Below are positions 55,633 through 63,851 of a stretch of 64,000 bases of DNA, in pieces (position 1 is the stretch's first letter; each line of letters begins with the position of its first letter). Under the pieces are notes generated by a model that saw only the letters and a list, made by a program, of their open reading frames with translations, was not told the DNA's origin and searched no databases. The translations under genes and the position numbers were made by a program. The stretch covers positions 956,803-1,020,802 of the forward strand of contig NZ_NSLI01000003.1 of NCBI RefSeq assembly GCF_002288825.1, given 5' to 3'. Source of the DNA: Sphingomonas lenta (GTDB taxonomy: Bacteria; Pseudomonadota; Alphaproteobacteria; Sphingomonadales; Sphingomonadaceae).

Positions 55633-56562
55633 TCAGTAGAAAATGCCGTACACCATGTCGACGACGCGGCCGGTGCGCAGGTCAATCAGCAGCGCGTCGT
55701 CATAGTAGCGCACCCAGCGGTACGGGCCGTAGGCGGGCGGCAGGCGGTAGGCCCAGGGATCGTCGATCCAGTAGCTCGGCGCGAACAGCGACCGCGAGAG
55801 CGTCGTCCCCAAGCCGAAACGGCGGTAATCGTAGCGATAGCCATAGGGCGGGTAGTAGCGCGGCAGGCGGTACAGGCCCTGATTGTACTGGCGGTACGCG
55901 TTCCAGTCGTAGCGGCGGTCGTCGCGCCAGCCCCGGTTCCAGACCCGGCCGTCATGGTAGCCGCCACGGTCCCAGGCGAAGCCGTCGTCGTCGCCGAACC
56001 AGCCGCCGCGGCGGCTCAGCCGATCGCGGCGATCCGCCCGGCGCTCCAGCCGCTCTTCGCGCCGCTCCAGCCGTTCGTCGCGGCGCTCGAAGCGGTCGTC
56101 CCGCTCGGCGCGGCGGCCCAGGCCTCCCTCGAGCCAGTCGGCGCCGATCGCGCCCGCGCCGGCCTCCCGGCGTCCGCGACGGTCCTCGCGCCGTTCCTGG
56201 CGGTCTTCGCGGCGCTCCTGCCGCGCCTCTCGGCGCTGTTCGGGGGTGGGCGGGAAGACCTGGCCGTCGCGGCGGCGGAACATGCCGTTCGGGCGCGCCT
56301 CCTCCACGCCGTCACCGTCAAAGCGGCGACCCGGCCGGTCGTTCGCGCGGGGGCGCTGCACGACCGGCTCGGCCGACCCGGCGCGCTCGGCCCTGCGCTC
56401 CGCGCGCTCGGCGCGGCGCTCCTGGCGCTCCTCGCGCGACGGGCGTTCGCGAGGGGCATCCGCGACGTCGTCCGGGACGATGAGGGGCTGCTCCTGCGCG
56501 TGCGCCAGCATCGGCGTGAGCGCGGCCGCCGCGATCACCAGTCCCAGCAACAGCTTCCTCAT
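55633..56562 (-). CDS. RcnB-like exported protein with Arg/Glu repeat region
   Basis: A 309-aa protein from ATG 56562 with a signal peptide (KLLLGLVIAAAALTPMLAHA). Residues about 45-200 are a charged RERR/RREDR repeat region, likely an extended helix. The C-terminal 100 residues are Tyr/Arg-rich, with YRLPRYYPPYGYRYDYRRFGLG and an IDLRTGRVVDMVYGIFY end typical of the RcnB family (PF11776), periplasmic proteins linked in E. coli to Ni/Co homeostasis. The role here is not certain. Confidence 0.82.
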   Translation of the reverse strand: MRKLLLGLVIAAAALTPMLAHAQEQPLIVPDDVADAPRERPSREERQERRAERAERRAERAGSAEPVVQRPRANDRPGRRFDGDGVEEARPNGMFRRRDGQVFPPTPEQRREARQERREDRQERREDRRGRREAGAGAIGADWLEGGLGRRAERDDRFERRDERLERREERLERRADRRDRLSRRGGWFGDDDGFAWDRGGYHDGRVWNRGWRDDRRYDWNAYRQYNQGLYRLPRYYPPYGYRYDYRRFGLGTTLSRSLFAPSYWIDDPWAYRLPPAYGPYRWVRYYDDALLIDLRTGRVVDMVYGIFY

Positions 56563-56670
56563 CCGACATCCCTCCGCTCGCCCGGCCATGCGCCGCGCCC
56601 CGAGATCGGATTCAAGTAGATGAACCTTGTTGAGCGCAAGCTGAACCGTACCGTCAGCGGAACGACAGCA

Positions 56671-57210
56671 TCAGTCCCGATTCGGAACGAGCGCCGGGAC
56701 GGTCGCGGCGGCGTCATCCGCGTCGATGCCGGGCCGCGCGCCGGCGGGGATCAGCTCCTCGCCGCGGATCGCCCGCGCGGCGCGCTGGATCGCGTCCACC
56801 AGGCGCGGGTAGATGCCGCAGCGGCAAATGTTGGAGAGGCCGGCGCGGATCTGGTCGTCCGTCGGATTGGGCTCGCGGCGGAGCAGCGCCTGCGCGGCCA
56901 TGACGATGCCGGGGATGCAGAAGCCGCACTGGACCACGTTGCCGGCGAGCAGCGCGAGCTGGACGGGGTGGCTGCGCTCGCGCGACAGGCCTTCGATCGT
57001 GGTGACCTCGCTGCCTTCGATCGAGCCGATCGGGATCTGGCAGGAGGCGCGCGCGACGCCGTCCACGTCGACGATGCACGCGCCGCAATGGCCCGTGCCG
57101 CAGCCGTATTTGGTCCCCGTGAGGTTGGACGCGTCGCGGAGCGCCCAGAGGAGGGGGGTGTCCGGGTCGAGGCGGTATTCGACGGGCTGGTTGTTGACGG
57201 TGAGGCGCAT
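56671..57210 (-). CDS. Orphan 2Fe-2S subunit of a xanthine-oxidase-family enzyme
   Basis: A 179-aa protein with the two-cluster plan: plant-type Cys in YGCGTGHCGACIV and ASCQIP, helical-domain Cys in QCGFCIPGIVM and NICRCGIY. No Tat signal. It resembles isoquinoline 1-oxidoreductase alpha subunits. The molybdenum subunit that should accompany it is absent from both sides (an RcnB-like gene downstream, a REP element and class II aldolase upstream), so it may pair with a subunit elsewhere or be a relic. The C-terminal 30 residues beyond the cluster domain are non-conserved. Confidence 0.88.
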   Translation of the reverse strand: MRLTVNNQPVEYRLDPDTPLLWALRDASNLTGTKYGCGTGHCGACIVDVDGVARASCQIPIGSIEGSEVTTIEGLSRERSHPVQLALLAGNVVQCGFCIPGIVMAAQALLRREPNPTDDQIRAGLSNICRCGIYPRLVDAIQRAARAIRGEELIPAGARPGIDADDAAATVPALVPNRD

Positions 57211-57223
57211 GGCTTTCTCAAGT

Positions 57224-57359
57224 CCTCCCCCGCTTTAGCGGGGGAGGGGGACCAGCGCAGCTGGTGGAGGGGGAACGGCGGGATGCGGCATCGTGATGTA
57301 CCCCCTCCACCACGCCCTGCGGGCGCGGTTCCTCTCCCCCGCTGTAAGCGGGGGAGAGG
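57224..57359. repeat. REP-like palindromic element, family A variant (copy 6)
   Basis: CCTCCCCCGCTTTAGCGGGGGAGGGGG at the left and CTCTCCCCCGCTGTAAGCGGGGGAGAGG at the right, with CAGCTGGTGGAGGGGG / CCCCCTCCACCACG inner arms. It sits between the class II aldolase and the orphan 2Fe-2S gene. Confidence 0.85.
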
Positions 57360-57366
57360 AACTTGG

Positions 57367-58125
57367 CTAGTTCCGCCAGGACGTGTCGATTTTGTCGACC
57401 AACCTCACCATCGCCGCGAAATCCGCCTTGCCGGGGCCGCCGGGCACCTGCGCCTTGGACAGATCGCGCTGGTGGACGGCGATGACGTCGGCGGGGACTT
57501 CGAGCGGCTTGCCCATGCTCAGGGTGGCGAGCTGGATCTCGCAGGCGCGCTGGAGCGACCAGTGCTTGATGAACGCTTCGGGCAGCGTGCGGCCCATGAC
57601 GAGGATGCCGTGGTTTTTGAGGAACATCACGCGCTTGTCGCCGAGGTTGCGCACCAGGCGCTCGCCCTCTTCCGAGCGGACGGTGACGCCCTCGAAATCA
57701 TGGTACGCGATCTGGCCGTAGAAGTTGCAGGCGTAGAAGTTGGTGGGGCGCAAGCCGCCCTCGACCGAGCTCACCGCCATGCCGGCGGTCGTGTGCGTGT
57801 GCATTATGCAGTGCGCGTCGGGCAGGTTGCGGTGGAACACGGCATGCTGGACGAAGCCGGCGAGGTTCACCGGGTGCGGGTTGTCGTCGAGCTTGTTGCC
57901 GTCGATGTCGATCTTGACGAGGTTCGACGCGGTCACCTCCGAGAAGTGGAGGCCGAAGGGGTTGATGAGGAACGCGCCCTCCTCGTCCGGAAGCTTCACG
58001 GTGATGTGGTTGTAGATCATCTCCGACCAGCCGAGCATGTCGAAGACGCGGTAACAGGCGGCGAGCTCCTGGCGGGCTTCCCACTCGGCGGCGGACATTT
58101 CGGGGCGGCGTAGCGCGGTGGCCAT
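57367..58125 (-). CDS. Class II aldolase/adducin-family protein
   Basis: A 252-aa protein of the class II aldolase fold (fuculose-phosphate aldolase family). Metal-site His residues are in CIMHTHTTAGMAVS and KNHGILVMGRTLPEAF; YNHITVKLPD and HPVNLAGFVQHAVFH are also typical. Which reaction is catalysed cannot be told; homologues are often annotated generically. It is downstream of two CaiB-type CoA-transferase genes on the same strand, 39 bp away. Confidence 0.9.
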   Translation of the reverse strand: MATALRRPEMSAAEWEARQELAACYRVFDMLGWSEMIYNHITVKLPDEEGAFLINPFGLHFSEVTASNLVKIDIDGNKLDDNPHPVNLAGFVQHAVFHRNLPDAHCIMHTHTTAGMAVSSVEGGLRPTNFYACNFYGQIAYHDFEGVTVRSEEGERLVRNLGDKRVMFLKNHGILVMGRTLPEAFIKHWSLQRACEIQLATLSMGKPLEVPADVIAVHQRDLSKAQVPGGPGKADFAAMVRLVDKIDTSWRN

Positions 58126-58164
58126 ATCGGGTCTCCTCTCCAGAACATTATCGCATGCGTGGGC

Positions 58165-59283
58165 TCAGTGGCCAAGCGCGGCGATCTCCTCGTCCGAGAA
58201 GCCGAGGTCGGCCAGGACCGCGCGATCCTCCCGCTCTTCGCGCATGTGAGGCGCGGTGGTGGGGCTGGCCGAGTAGCGGGGGGCGGGAGCCGGTTGAGGA
58301 AGGCCGCCCGCGGTTACGAAGCTTTGGCGGGCAGCGTTGTGGGGGTGCACCAAAGCCTCGTCGTAGGTGAGGACGGGGGTCAGGCAGGCCTCGTGACCGG
58401 CGAAGAGCGCGACCCATTCGTCGCGGGGGCGGGCGAGGAAGCGGGCGGTGAGGTCCCGCTTCAGCTCGGGCCAGATGCTGGGGTCGAACTGGCGGTCCCA
58501 GCGGGGATCGTCGATCGCCAGCACCTGGCGGAGCGCGGCGTAGAATTGCGGCTCGATCGCGCCTAATGCGACGTAGCGGCCGTCGGCGCATTCGTAAGTG
58601 TCGTAGAAGTGCGCGCCGGTGTCGAGGAGATTGCCGCCCGTGGGCGCGCCCCAGCGGCCCATGGCGCGGAAGCCCCAGACCTGCGCCATGAGCAGCGCCG
58701 AGCCCTCCGTCATGGCGCAGTCGACGACCTGGCCCTCGCCGGTCCGCTGCGCGTGGAGGAGGGCGGCGACCATGCCGAAGGCGAGCAGCATGCCACCGCC
58801 GCCAAAATCCGCGACGAGGTTGATCGGGGGCGTGGGTTTGCTCCCTGCGCGGCCGAGCGCGTGGAGCGTGCCGGAGAGCGCGATGTAGTTGATGTCGTGG
58901 CCGGGCTCGTGCGCCATCGGACCCGTCTGGCCCCAGCCGGTCATGCGGCCGTAGACGAGCCGGGGGTTGTCGGCGAGGAGCGCGTCGGGGCCGAGGCCGA
59001 GCCGTTCGGTGACGCCGGGGCGAAAGCCTTCGATCAGGCCGTCGGCTTGCGCGGCGATGCGGCGGACGGCTTCGACGGCCTTGGGACTTTTCAGGTCGAG
59101 CGCGATCGAGCGGCGGGAGCGGAGCAGGGGGTCCTTGCTGTCGATCGTGAAGCCGGCGCGGGCTCCGCGGTCGATGCGGATCACCTCCGCGCCGTGGTCG
59201 GCGAGCATCATGCCCGCGAAGGGGCCGGGGCCGATGCCGGCGAGCTCGACGATGCGGAGGCCGTGCAGGGGTGGGGTGGTCAT
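58165..59283 (-). CDS. CaiB/BaiF CoA-transferase family protein, racemase-like
   Basis: A 372-aa protein of family III CoA-transferases. The pattern GHDINYIALSGTLHALG, GQVVDCAMTEGSALL and ALGAIEPQFYAALRQVL matches alpha-methylacyl-CoA racemase (His, Asp, Glu catalytic set as I read it) more than a formyl-CoA transferase. It would racemise 2-methylacyl-CoA or transfer CoA between acids. The start overlaps the upstream CoA-transferase stop (ATGA), so both are coupled. Confidence 0.88.
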   Translation of the reverse strand: MTTPPLHGLRIVELAGIGPGPFAGMMLADHGAEVIRIDRGARAGFTIDSKDPLLRSRRSIALDLKSPKAVEAVRRIAAQADGLIEGFRPGVTERLGLGPDALLADNPRLVYGRMTGWGQTGPMAHEPGHDINYIALSGTLHALGRAGSKPTPPINLVADFGGGGMLLAFGMVAALLHAQRTGEGQVVDCAMTEGSALLMAQVWGFRAMGRWGAPTGGNLLDTGAHFYDTYECADGRYVALGAIEPQFYAALRQVLAIDDPRWDRQFDPSIWPELKRDLTARFLARPRDEWVALFAGHEACLTPVLTYDEALVHPHNAARQSFVTAGGLPQPAPAPRYSASPTTAPHMREEREDRAVLADLGFSDEEIAALGH

Positions 59284-60443
59284 GCGCTTCCTCGCTCCGT
59301 TTTCTGAAAGGGAGGGAAGGACGGGGCGGCCTTACCTAGCGCCAGCTCCGCGTCGCTGAACCTGATAGGCGTGCGCAGGCCGGGGAGCGTTGCGCCGTCC
59401 TCGCGTTCGACCTCGATCGCCATGCCCCGGTGCACCACCTGCGGGTCGGCAAAGGTCTGGGCGACCGTGTTGATCGGGCCGGCGGGGACGCCTGCGCTCT
59501 CCAGCTTCGCCAGCAGATCGTCGCGGGCGAAGGCGCGCGTCGCTTGCTCGATCGCGGCGAACAGGGGCGCGCGGTTCTCGATGCGTAGCGCGTTGGTGGC
59601 GTAGGAGGGGTCGTCCGGATCGAGGCCCGCGACCGCGCAGAAGCGGCGGTACTGCCCGTCATTGCCGACCGCCAGGATGAACCAGCCGTCCGCGCACGGG
59701 AAGACGGCATAGGGGCTGACGTTCATGTGCGCGTTGCCGACCCGGGGCGGGGTGACGCCCGTCAGCAGGTAGTTCATCGCCTGGTTGGCGAGCACGCCCG
59801 TCATGACGTCCAAGAGCGCCATGTCGATGTGCTGGCCGCGGCCGGTGCGCGTCCGCATGTGCAGCGCGGCCTGGATCGCGACGACCGAGTAGAGGCCGGT
59901 GAAGATGTCGGCGAAGGCGACGCCGCTCTTCTGCGGCGCGCCGTCAGGCTCGCCCGTCAGGTCCATGATGCCGCCCATGCCCTGGATGATGAAGTCGTAT
60001 CCGGGGCGCGACGCGTAGGGGCCGTCCTGGCCGAAGCCGGTGATCGAGCAATAGACGAGGCGCGGGTTGATTGCCGACAGGCCGGCATAGTCGAGCCCGT
60101 ACTTGGCGAGCCCGCCGACCTTGAAGTTTTCGATCACCACGTCGGCGTCGCGGACCAGCTCATGAACGGTCGCCTGACCTTCCGGCGTGGCGAAATCGGC
60201 GACGACGAGCCGCTTGCCGCGGTTGCACGCGTGGTAGTAGCCCGCGGTGCGGCCGCCGTTGGGCTCGTCGACGAAGGGCGGACCCCAGGTCCGCGTATCG
60301 TCGCCGCCCGGCCCCTCGACCTTCACCACCTCCGCGCCGAGATCGGCGAGCACCTGCCCCGCCCAGGGACCGGCCAGGATGCGGGCGAGCTCGACGACCT
60401 TGACGCCGGCGAGGGGGTGGCGGGAAGCGGGGTCGGGCTGCAC
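59280..60443 (-). CDS. CaiB/BaiF family III CoA-transferase
   Basis: A 387-aa protein with the family III beginning HPLAGVKVVELARILAGPWAGQVLADLGAEVVKVEGPGGDD, then NRGKRLVVADFATPEGQA, ADVVIENFKVGG, CSITGFGQDGPYASRPGYDFIIQGMGGIMDLTG and HIDMALLDVMTGVLANQ, with the presumed nucleophilic Asp in the LLD motif. Formyl-CoA- or succinyl-CoA-dependent transferases are the closest class. First gene of a likely operon with the racemase-like gene and the class II aldolase. Confidence 0.9.
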   Translation of the reverse strand: MQPDPASRHPLAGVKVVELARILAGPWAGQVLADLGAEVVKVEGPGGDDTRTWGPPFVDEPNGGRTAGYYHACNRGKRLVVADFATPEGQATVHELVRDADVVIENFKVGGLAKYGLDYAGLSAINPRLVYCSITGFGQDGPYASRPGYDFIIQGMGGIMDLTGEPDGAPQKSGVAFADIFTGLYSVVAIQAALHMRTRTGRGQHIDMALLDVMTGVLANQAMNYLLTGVTPPRVGNAHMNVSPYAVFPCADGWFILAVGNDGQYRRFCAVAGLDPDDPSYATNALRIENRAPLFAAIEQATRAFARDDLLAKLESAGVPAGPINTVAQTFADPQVVHRGMAIEVEREDGATLPGLRTPIRFSDAELALGKAAPSFPPFQKTERGSA

Positions 60444-60525
60444 GGACGCGGGTTAGCGCGGTTCGGGCGGGGTGGGGAGGGGGTGCGTCGGTCGGGTTCG
60501 AAAGCAGAGCCGACGTTTCAGTTCC

Positions 60526-60551
60526 GGAACGTCCTACCGATGCCGACCGTT
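60526..60551 (+). promoter_or_regulatory. EcfG (general stress) -type promoter, GGAAC-N17-CGTT
   Basis: GGAAC at 60526-60530 and CGTT at 60548-60551 are 17 nt apart, the spacing used by sigma-EcfG in alphaproteobacteria. The gene's ATG is 26 nt downstream with AGGAGG in between. Chance matches are expected at about one per window, so support rests on position. Confidence 0.5.
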
Positions 60552-60577
60552 TCCGCGCGAGCAGGAGGACGGTTTCC

Positions 60578-61366
60578 ATGAACGCCAGCGCGCGACTGAC
60601 CACCCTGACGCGGATCGGGTTCGCCGCCCGCGGGCTGCTTTACGTCGTGATCGCGTTCCTCATCGTCGGCACGGGGCGGGCGGAGGATCCCGCCGGGGCG
60701 CTGCAGTATCTCGGGCGGGGCGGCGGGCGGGCGCTGCTCATCGTCATGGCGGCGGGGCTGTTCGCCTATGGGCTGTGGCGGCTGGCGGACGCGGCGTTCG
60801 ATATCGAGCGGCACGGTTCCCGCCAGGAGGGTGTGATGGAGCGGCTCGGCGCGGGCGCGAGCGGGCTGGTGCATCTGTTCCTCGCCTGGCAGGCGGTGCG
60901 GCTGATCCGCGGCGCGGCGTCGGCGGGCGACGGTACGCAGGCGGGCGCGCGGGCGGCGTTGGAGCTGCCGGGCGGGGCGACGCTGGTGATCGCCGCGGGC
61001 GTGCTGCTGCTCGGCGTCGGCGTGTTCCAGTTGATCAAGGCGGTGAGGGGCACGTTCCTGCGTTACCTGGACCCGGCAGTCGCGCGCCAGCCCTGGGCGC
61101 AGTGGAGCGGGCGGGCCGGCTACGCCGCGCGCGGGCTGGTGTTCGTGATCAGCAGCTTCTTCCTGCTGAAGGCGGGGTTCGAGGAGCGGGCCAACGAGGC
61201 GGGCGGGACGGCGCAGGCGCTCGCCTGGCTCTCCAGCCCGATGGACGTGGTGGTGGCGCTAGGATTGTTCGCGTTTGGCCTGTTCAGCCTGATCGAGGCG
61301 CGCTTCAGGCGGCTGCACGACGTGCCGGTCGACGGGATCGCGCGCCGGGCCGCGAACCTGCGCTGA
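60578..61366 (+). CDS. DUF1206 membrane protein
   Basis: A 262-aa protein with an ideal AGGAGG site. Three repeats of a two-helix unit, each starting with an aromatic-GFAARGLLYVVIAF-like segment (residues 12-25; GAGASGLVHLFLAW; SGRAGYAARGLVFVIS), are the DUF1206 hallmark. Six membrane helices. The function of the family is unknown. A candidate EcfG promoter suggests it is part of the general stress response. Confidence 0.9.
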   Translation: MNASARLTTLTRIGFAARGLLYVVIAFLIVGTGRAEDPAGALQYLGRGGGRALLIVMAAGLFAYGLWRLADAAFDIERHGSRQEGVMERLGAGASGLVHLFLAWQAVRLIRGAASAGDGTQAGARAALELPGGATLVIAAGVLLLGVGVFQLIKAVRGTFLRYLDPAVARQPWAQWSGRAGYAARGLVFVISSFFLLKAGFEERANEAGGTAQALAWLSSPMDVVVALGLFAFGLFSLIEARFRRLHDVPVDGIARRAANLR

Positions 61367-61372
61367 CGGGCG

Positions 61373-62641
61373 TCAGGTCGGGCGCGGCAGGCGTCGTTCG
61401 ACGAGCAGGACGCCGAGCGCTGCCAGTGCGAGGCAGGCGGCCAGGAACAGCATGGGGGCGAGGTCGCTGCCCGTTTCGTCACGGATGCGCGGCACGGCCG
61501 TCTGCGCGACGAAGCCGCCCAGATTGCCGATCGCGTTGATCAGCGCGAGCCCGGCCGCCGCGCCCGCGCCGGTCAGGAAGCGCGGCGGCAGCGTCCAGAA
61601 GATCGGCTGGGCGGCGAAGACGGCGGGCGCGGCGATGCACAGGAACGCGAATTTGGGCCAGGCGCCGGGCGCGAGCACGCTGCCGACGAGGCAGGCCGCC
61701 CCGACCAGCGGGGGTCCGACGAGATGCCAGCGCTGGTCGCGGAAGCGGGCGGCGTGCCGGGGTAGCCACCAGAGCGCGAAGCCGACAAGCGTCCAGGGAA
61801 TGACGTTGAGTAGGCCATTGACGGTGTTGGAGACGCCGAAGCCCTTGACGATCGTCGGCAGCCAGTAGCCGAGCCCGTAAGCGGCGAGCGGAAAACCCAG
61901 AAAGGCCGCGCACAGCATCAGCACGCGCGGGTCGCCGAGCGCGCGGAGCGGGTTGGCGTGCCGGACGCCGGCTCCGCGTTCCGCGTCGAGCGTGGCGGCG
62001 AGCCAGCTCTTCTGCGCGGCGTCGAGCCAGCGCGCCTCGTCCGGACCTCGGGGCAGCGCGCGCAGGACGACGGGCACGAGGAGCAGCGCCGGCAGGCCGG
62101 TGACCAGGAACACCCATTGCCAGCCGCGCAAGCCCGCCAAACCGTCCAGGTCGAGCAACAGGCCGCCGATCGCCGCACCCACCGCGTTCGCGACGGCGCT
62201 CGCCACCATGAACTGTCCCACGGCGCGCGCGCGCTGCGCCTGGGGATACCAGAGGGTGAGGACGTAGAGCACGCCGGGGAAGAAGCCCGCCTCCGCCGCG
62301 CCGAGCAGGAAACGGAGCACGTAGAACATGGCGGCATTCTGCGTGAAGGCGAGCGCGATCGTGACCGCGCCCCAGCTCGCCATGATGCGCGCGAACCAGA
62401 CGCGCGCGCCGACCCGGTCGAGGACGAGGTTGGCGGGGACCTCGAACACGCAATAGCCGATGAAGAAGAGCGCGGCACCGAGCCCGTAGGCCGCTTCGCT
62501 CAGGCCCAGGTCGCCGACCATCTGGAGCTTGGCGTAGGAGACGTTCTGCCGGTCGATATAGGCGATCATGTAGATCAGCCCGAGCAACGGGATCAGCCGC
62601 CGCGTGACGCGGCGCACCGTGGCTCCGCCGATGTTGTCCAT
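61373..62641 (-). CDS. Anion:cation symporter (ACS) family MFS transporter
   Basis: A 422-aa 12-helix transporter. Start at ATG 62641 with GGGAGGGG upstream. ACS hallmarks: YIDRQNVSYAKLQMVGDLGLSEAAYGLGAALFFIGYCVFEVPANLVLDRVGARVW and AEAGFFPGVLYVLTLWYP. Relatives carry hexuronates, phthalates, tartrate and similar organic anions. Neighbouring CoA-transferases might process such acids, but this is speculation. Confidence 0.9.
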   Translation of the reverse strand: MDNIGGATVRRVTRRLIPLLGLIYMIAYIDRQNVSYAKLQMVGDLGLSEAAYGLGAALFFIGYCVFEVPANLVLDRVGARVWFARIMASWGAVTIALAFTQNAAMFYVLRFLLGAAEAGFFPGVLYVLTLWYPQAQRARAVGQFMVASAVANAVGAAIGGLLLDLDGLAGLRGWQWVFLVTGLPALLLVPVVLRALPRGPDEARWLDAAQKSWLAATLDAERGAGVRHANPLRALGDPRVLMLCAAFLGFPLAAYGLGYWLPTIVKGFGVSNTVNGLLNVIPWTLVGFALWWLPRHAARFRDQRWHLVGPPLVGAACLVGSVLAPGAWPKFAFLCIAAPAVFAAQPIFWTLPPRFLTGAGAAAGLALINAIGNLGGFVAQTAVPRIRDETGSDLAPMLFLAACLALAALGVLLVERRLPRPT

Positions 62642-62699
62642 GCCCGCCCCTCCCGCGGCCGGGTTTCGGCCGTCGGGCGCGGGAAGGCAAGCGCTTCCG

Positions 62700-62996
62700 T
62701 CAGGCGGCTTCGGCGAGCTCGATCCGGTCGGGGTCGTTGCCGGTCGCGGGCGCGGCAAGGACCTCCTGCGCGGGGGCGGGTTCGGCGGTGCGGACCGGGA
62801 AGGCGAAGCGGGCGATCATGACGATGACGCCCAGGCCCAGATAGGCCGCGATCGTCGCGACCGGGTTGAAGAACAGCGCGAGCGCTAAACCGAGCCGCAG
62901 CAGGTCGGGGCTGATCCGCAGATCCTCGCCCAGGCCCTGGCAGATGCCGAAGAAGGTATCGTCGCGGGCGAACAGGGAGGGGCGGGGGCTCGGCAT
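62700..62996 (-). CDS. pspC: Stand-alone PspC-domain protein
   Basis: A 98-aa protein. SLFARDDTFFGICQGLGEDLRISPDLLRLGLALAL and the following helix IAAYLGLGVIVMIARF are the PspC domain (PF04024 from memory). PspC senses envelope stress with PspB in E. coli. Here no pspA, pspB or pspF lies nearby. The Ala/Pro-rich tail is poorly conserved. GGAG lies upstream of the ATG, and a -24/-12 promoter precedes it. Confidence 0.88.
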   Translation of the reverse strand: MPSPRPSLFARDDTFFGICQGLGEDLRISPDLLRLGLALALFFNPVATIAAYLGLGVIVMIARFAFPVRTAEPAPAQEVLAAPATGNDPDRIELAEAA

Positions 62997-63050
62997 GGTT
63001 CTCGACTCCTTGGAACGCGGGCGGTGGGCCCGCGCTGATGGATGGTGCTT

Positions 63051-63067
63051 CGCAGGGAGCGTGCCAA
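63051..63067 (-). promoter_or_regulatory. Sigma-54 (-24/-12) promoter before pspC
   Basis: Read on the minus strand: TTGGCACGCTCCCTGCG, 11 of 14 defined positions, with GG and GC 10 nt apart. The start would be near 63040, 44 nt before the pspC ATG. The psp operon of E. coli is sigma-54 dependent, which supports the reading. A near-palindrome GCAAAC-GT-GTTTAC lies just upstream at 63076-63089. Confidence 0.68.
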
Positions 63068-63159
63068 GTGGTGCCGCAAACGTGTTTACAAGAACTTAGC
63101 CGCGACTCGGCGCGGATCGCACCGGGAGGGCACGCCAGATCTTGGGAAAGCGCGCCAGT

Positions 63160-63681
63160 TCAGTCGGGGGCGTGAGTGGTCGTGTAGACGAGGTGCGAGA
63201 CGTCGCGGCCGCCGGCGCGGCGGACCTGAACTTCGTCGGTGAGCGCGGCGCCGATCTTCTCCAGCGCGCGGCGGGAGCGGAGGTTGTGCTCGCCGACGGT
63301 GAAGAAAACAGTGGCCACCTGGGGCAGGATGTGGGCGAGCATCAGACGCTTGAGCTCGCGGTTGTACCGGCCGCCCCAGTGCGAGCGGGCGAGGAAGGTC
63401 CAGCCGATCTCGATGCGGTTCCGTTCGGGGTCGTGCGGGCCGTAGCGGCTGGAGCCGATGATTTCTTCCGTCGCGCGGTCGATTACCGCGAGCGCGCCGC
63501 CGCCGGCGATCGCATCGTCGAAGTAGGCGCGAAAGACGGGTTCGCGCCAGCGGTCATGGGCGGGGTGGAGGGCCCAGATGTCCGGATCGCTCGCGACGGC
63601 GTAGAGGGCGGGCCAGTCGGACGGGGTGAGGGGGCGGAGGTGGAGGAGGTCGCCGGTCAGGGTGGGCTGGCGGTCGATCAC
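63160..63681 (-). CDS. GNAT-family N-acetyltransferase (RimJ/RimL-like)
   Basis: A 173-aa protein starting at GTG 63681. LLHLRPLTPSDWPALYAVASDPDIWALHP, GSSRYGPHDPERNRIEIGWTFLARSHWGGRYNREL and LMLAHILPQVATVFFTVGEHNLRSRRALEKIGA match the RimJ/RimL-type GNAT fold, with the acetyl-CoA-binding segment around WGGRYNRE. The substrate is unknown (ribosomal protein, small amine or antibiotic in relatives). Confidence 0.88.
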   Translation of the reverse strand: MIDRQPTLTGDLLHLRPLTPSDWPALYAVASDPDIWALHPAHDRWREPVFRAYFDDAIAGGGALAVIDRATEEIIGSSRYGPHDPERNRIEIGWTFLARSHWGGRYNRELKRLMLAHILPQVATVFFTVGEHNLRSRRALEKIGAALTDEVQVRRAGGRDVSHLVYTTTHAPD

Positions 63682-63700
63682 CTCAACATACTCGCTTTCT

Positions 63701-63836
63701 CGTCATGCCGGACTTGTTCCGGCATCCATCGCTGTGCGCACGAGTCAGCCGGTATGCGCGTACCACGATGGACCCCGGAGGAGGGAACCCAGCAAAGTAC
63801 TACTTTGCTGGGGACCCATGTCCGGGGTGACGGAGG
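63701..63836. repeat. REP-like palindromic element, family B copy 4, with nested palindrome
   Basis: GTCATGCCGGACTTGTTCCGGCATCCATCG at the left, then ATGGACCCCGGA...TCCGGGGTGACGG at the right. The right hairpin's loop is enlarged from 5 nt to about 40 nt by the small palindromic element listed separately. Confidence 0.85.
63784..63818. repeat. Small nested palindromic element, copy 2
   Basis: CCCAGCAAAGTA and TACTTTGCTGGG (63788-63799 and 63801-63812) form a perfect 12-bp inverted repeat around a single C. It is the reverse complement of the core at 5379-5399 and has the same flanks (ACCC / GGACCCA). Confidence 0.85.
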
Positions 63837-63851
63837 GTTCAAGGCGACCCG

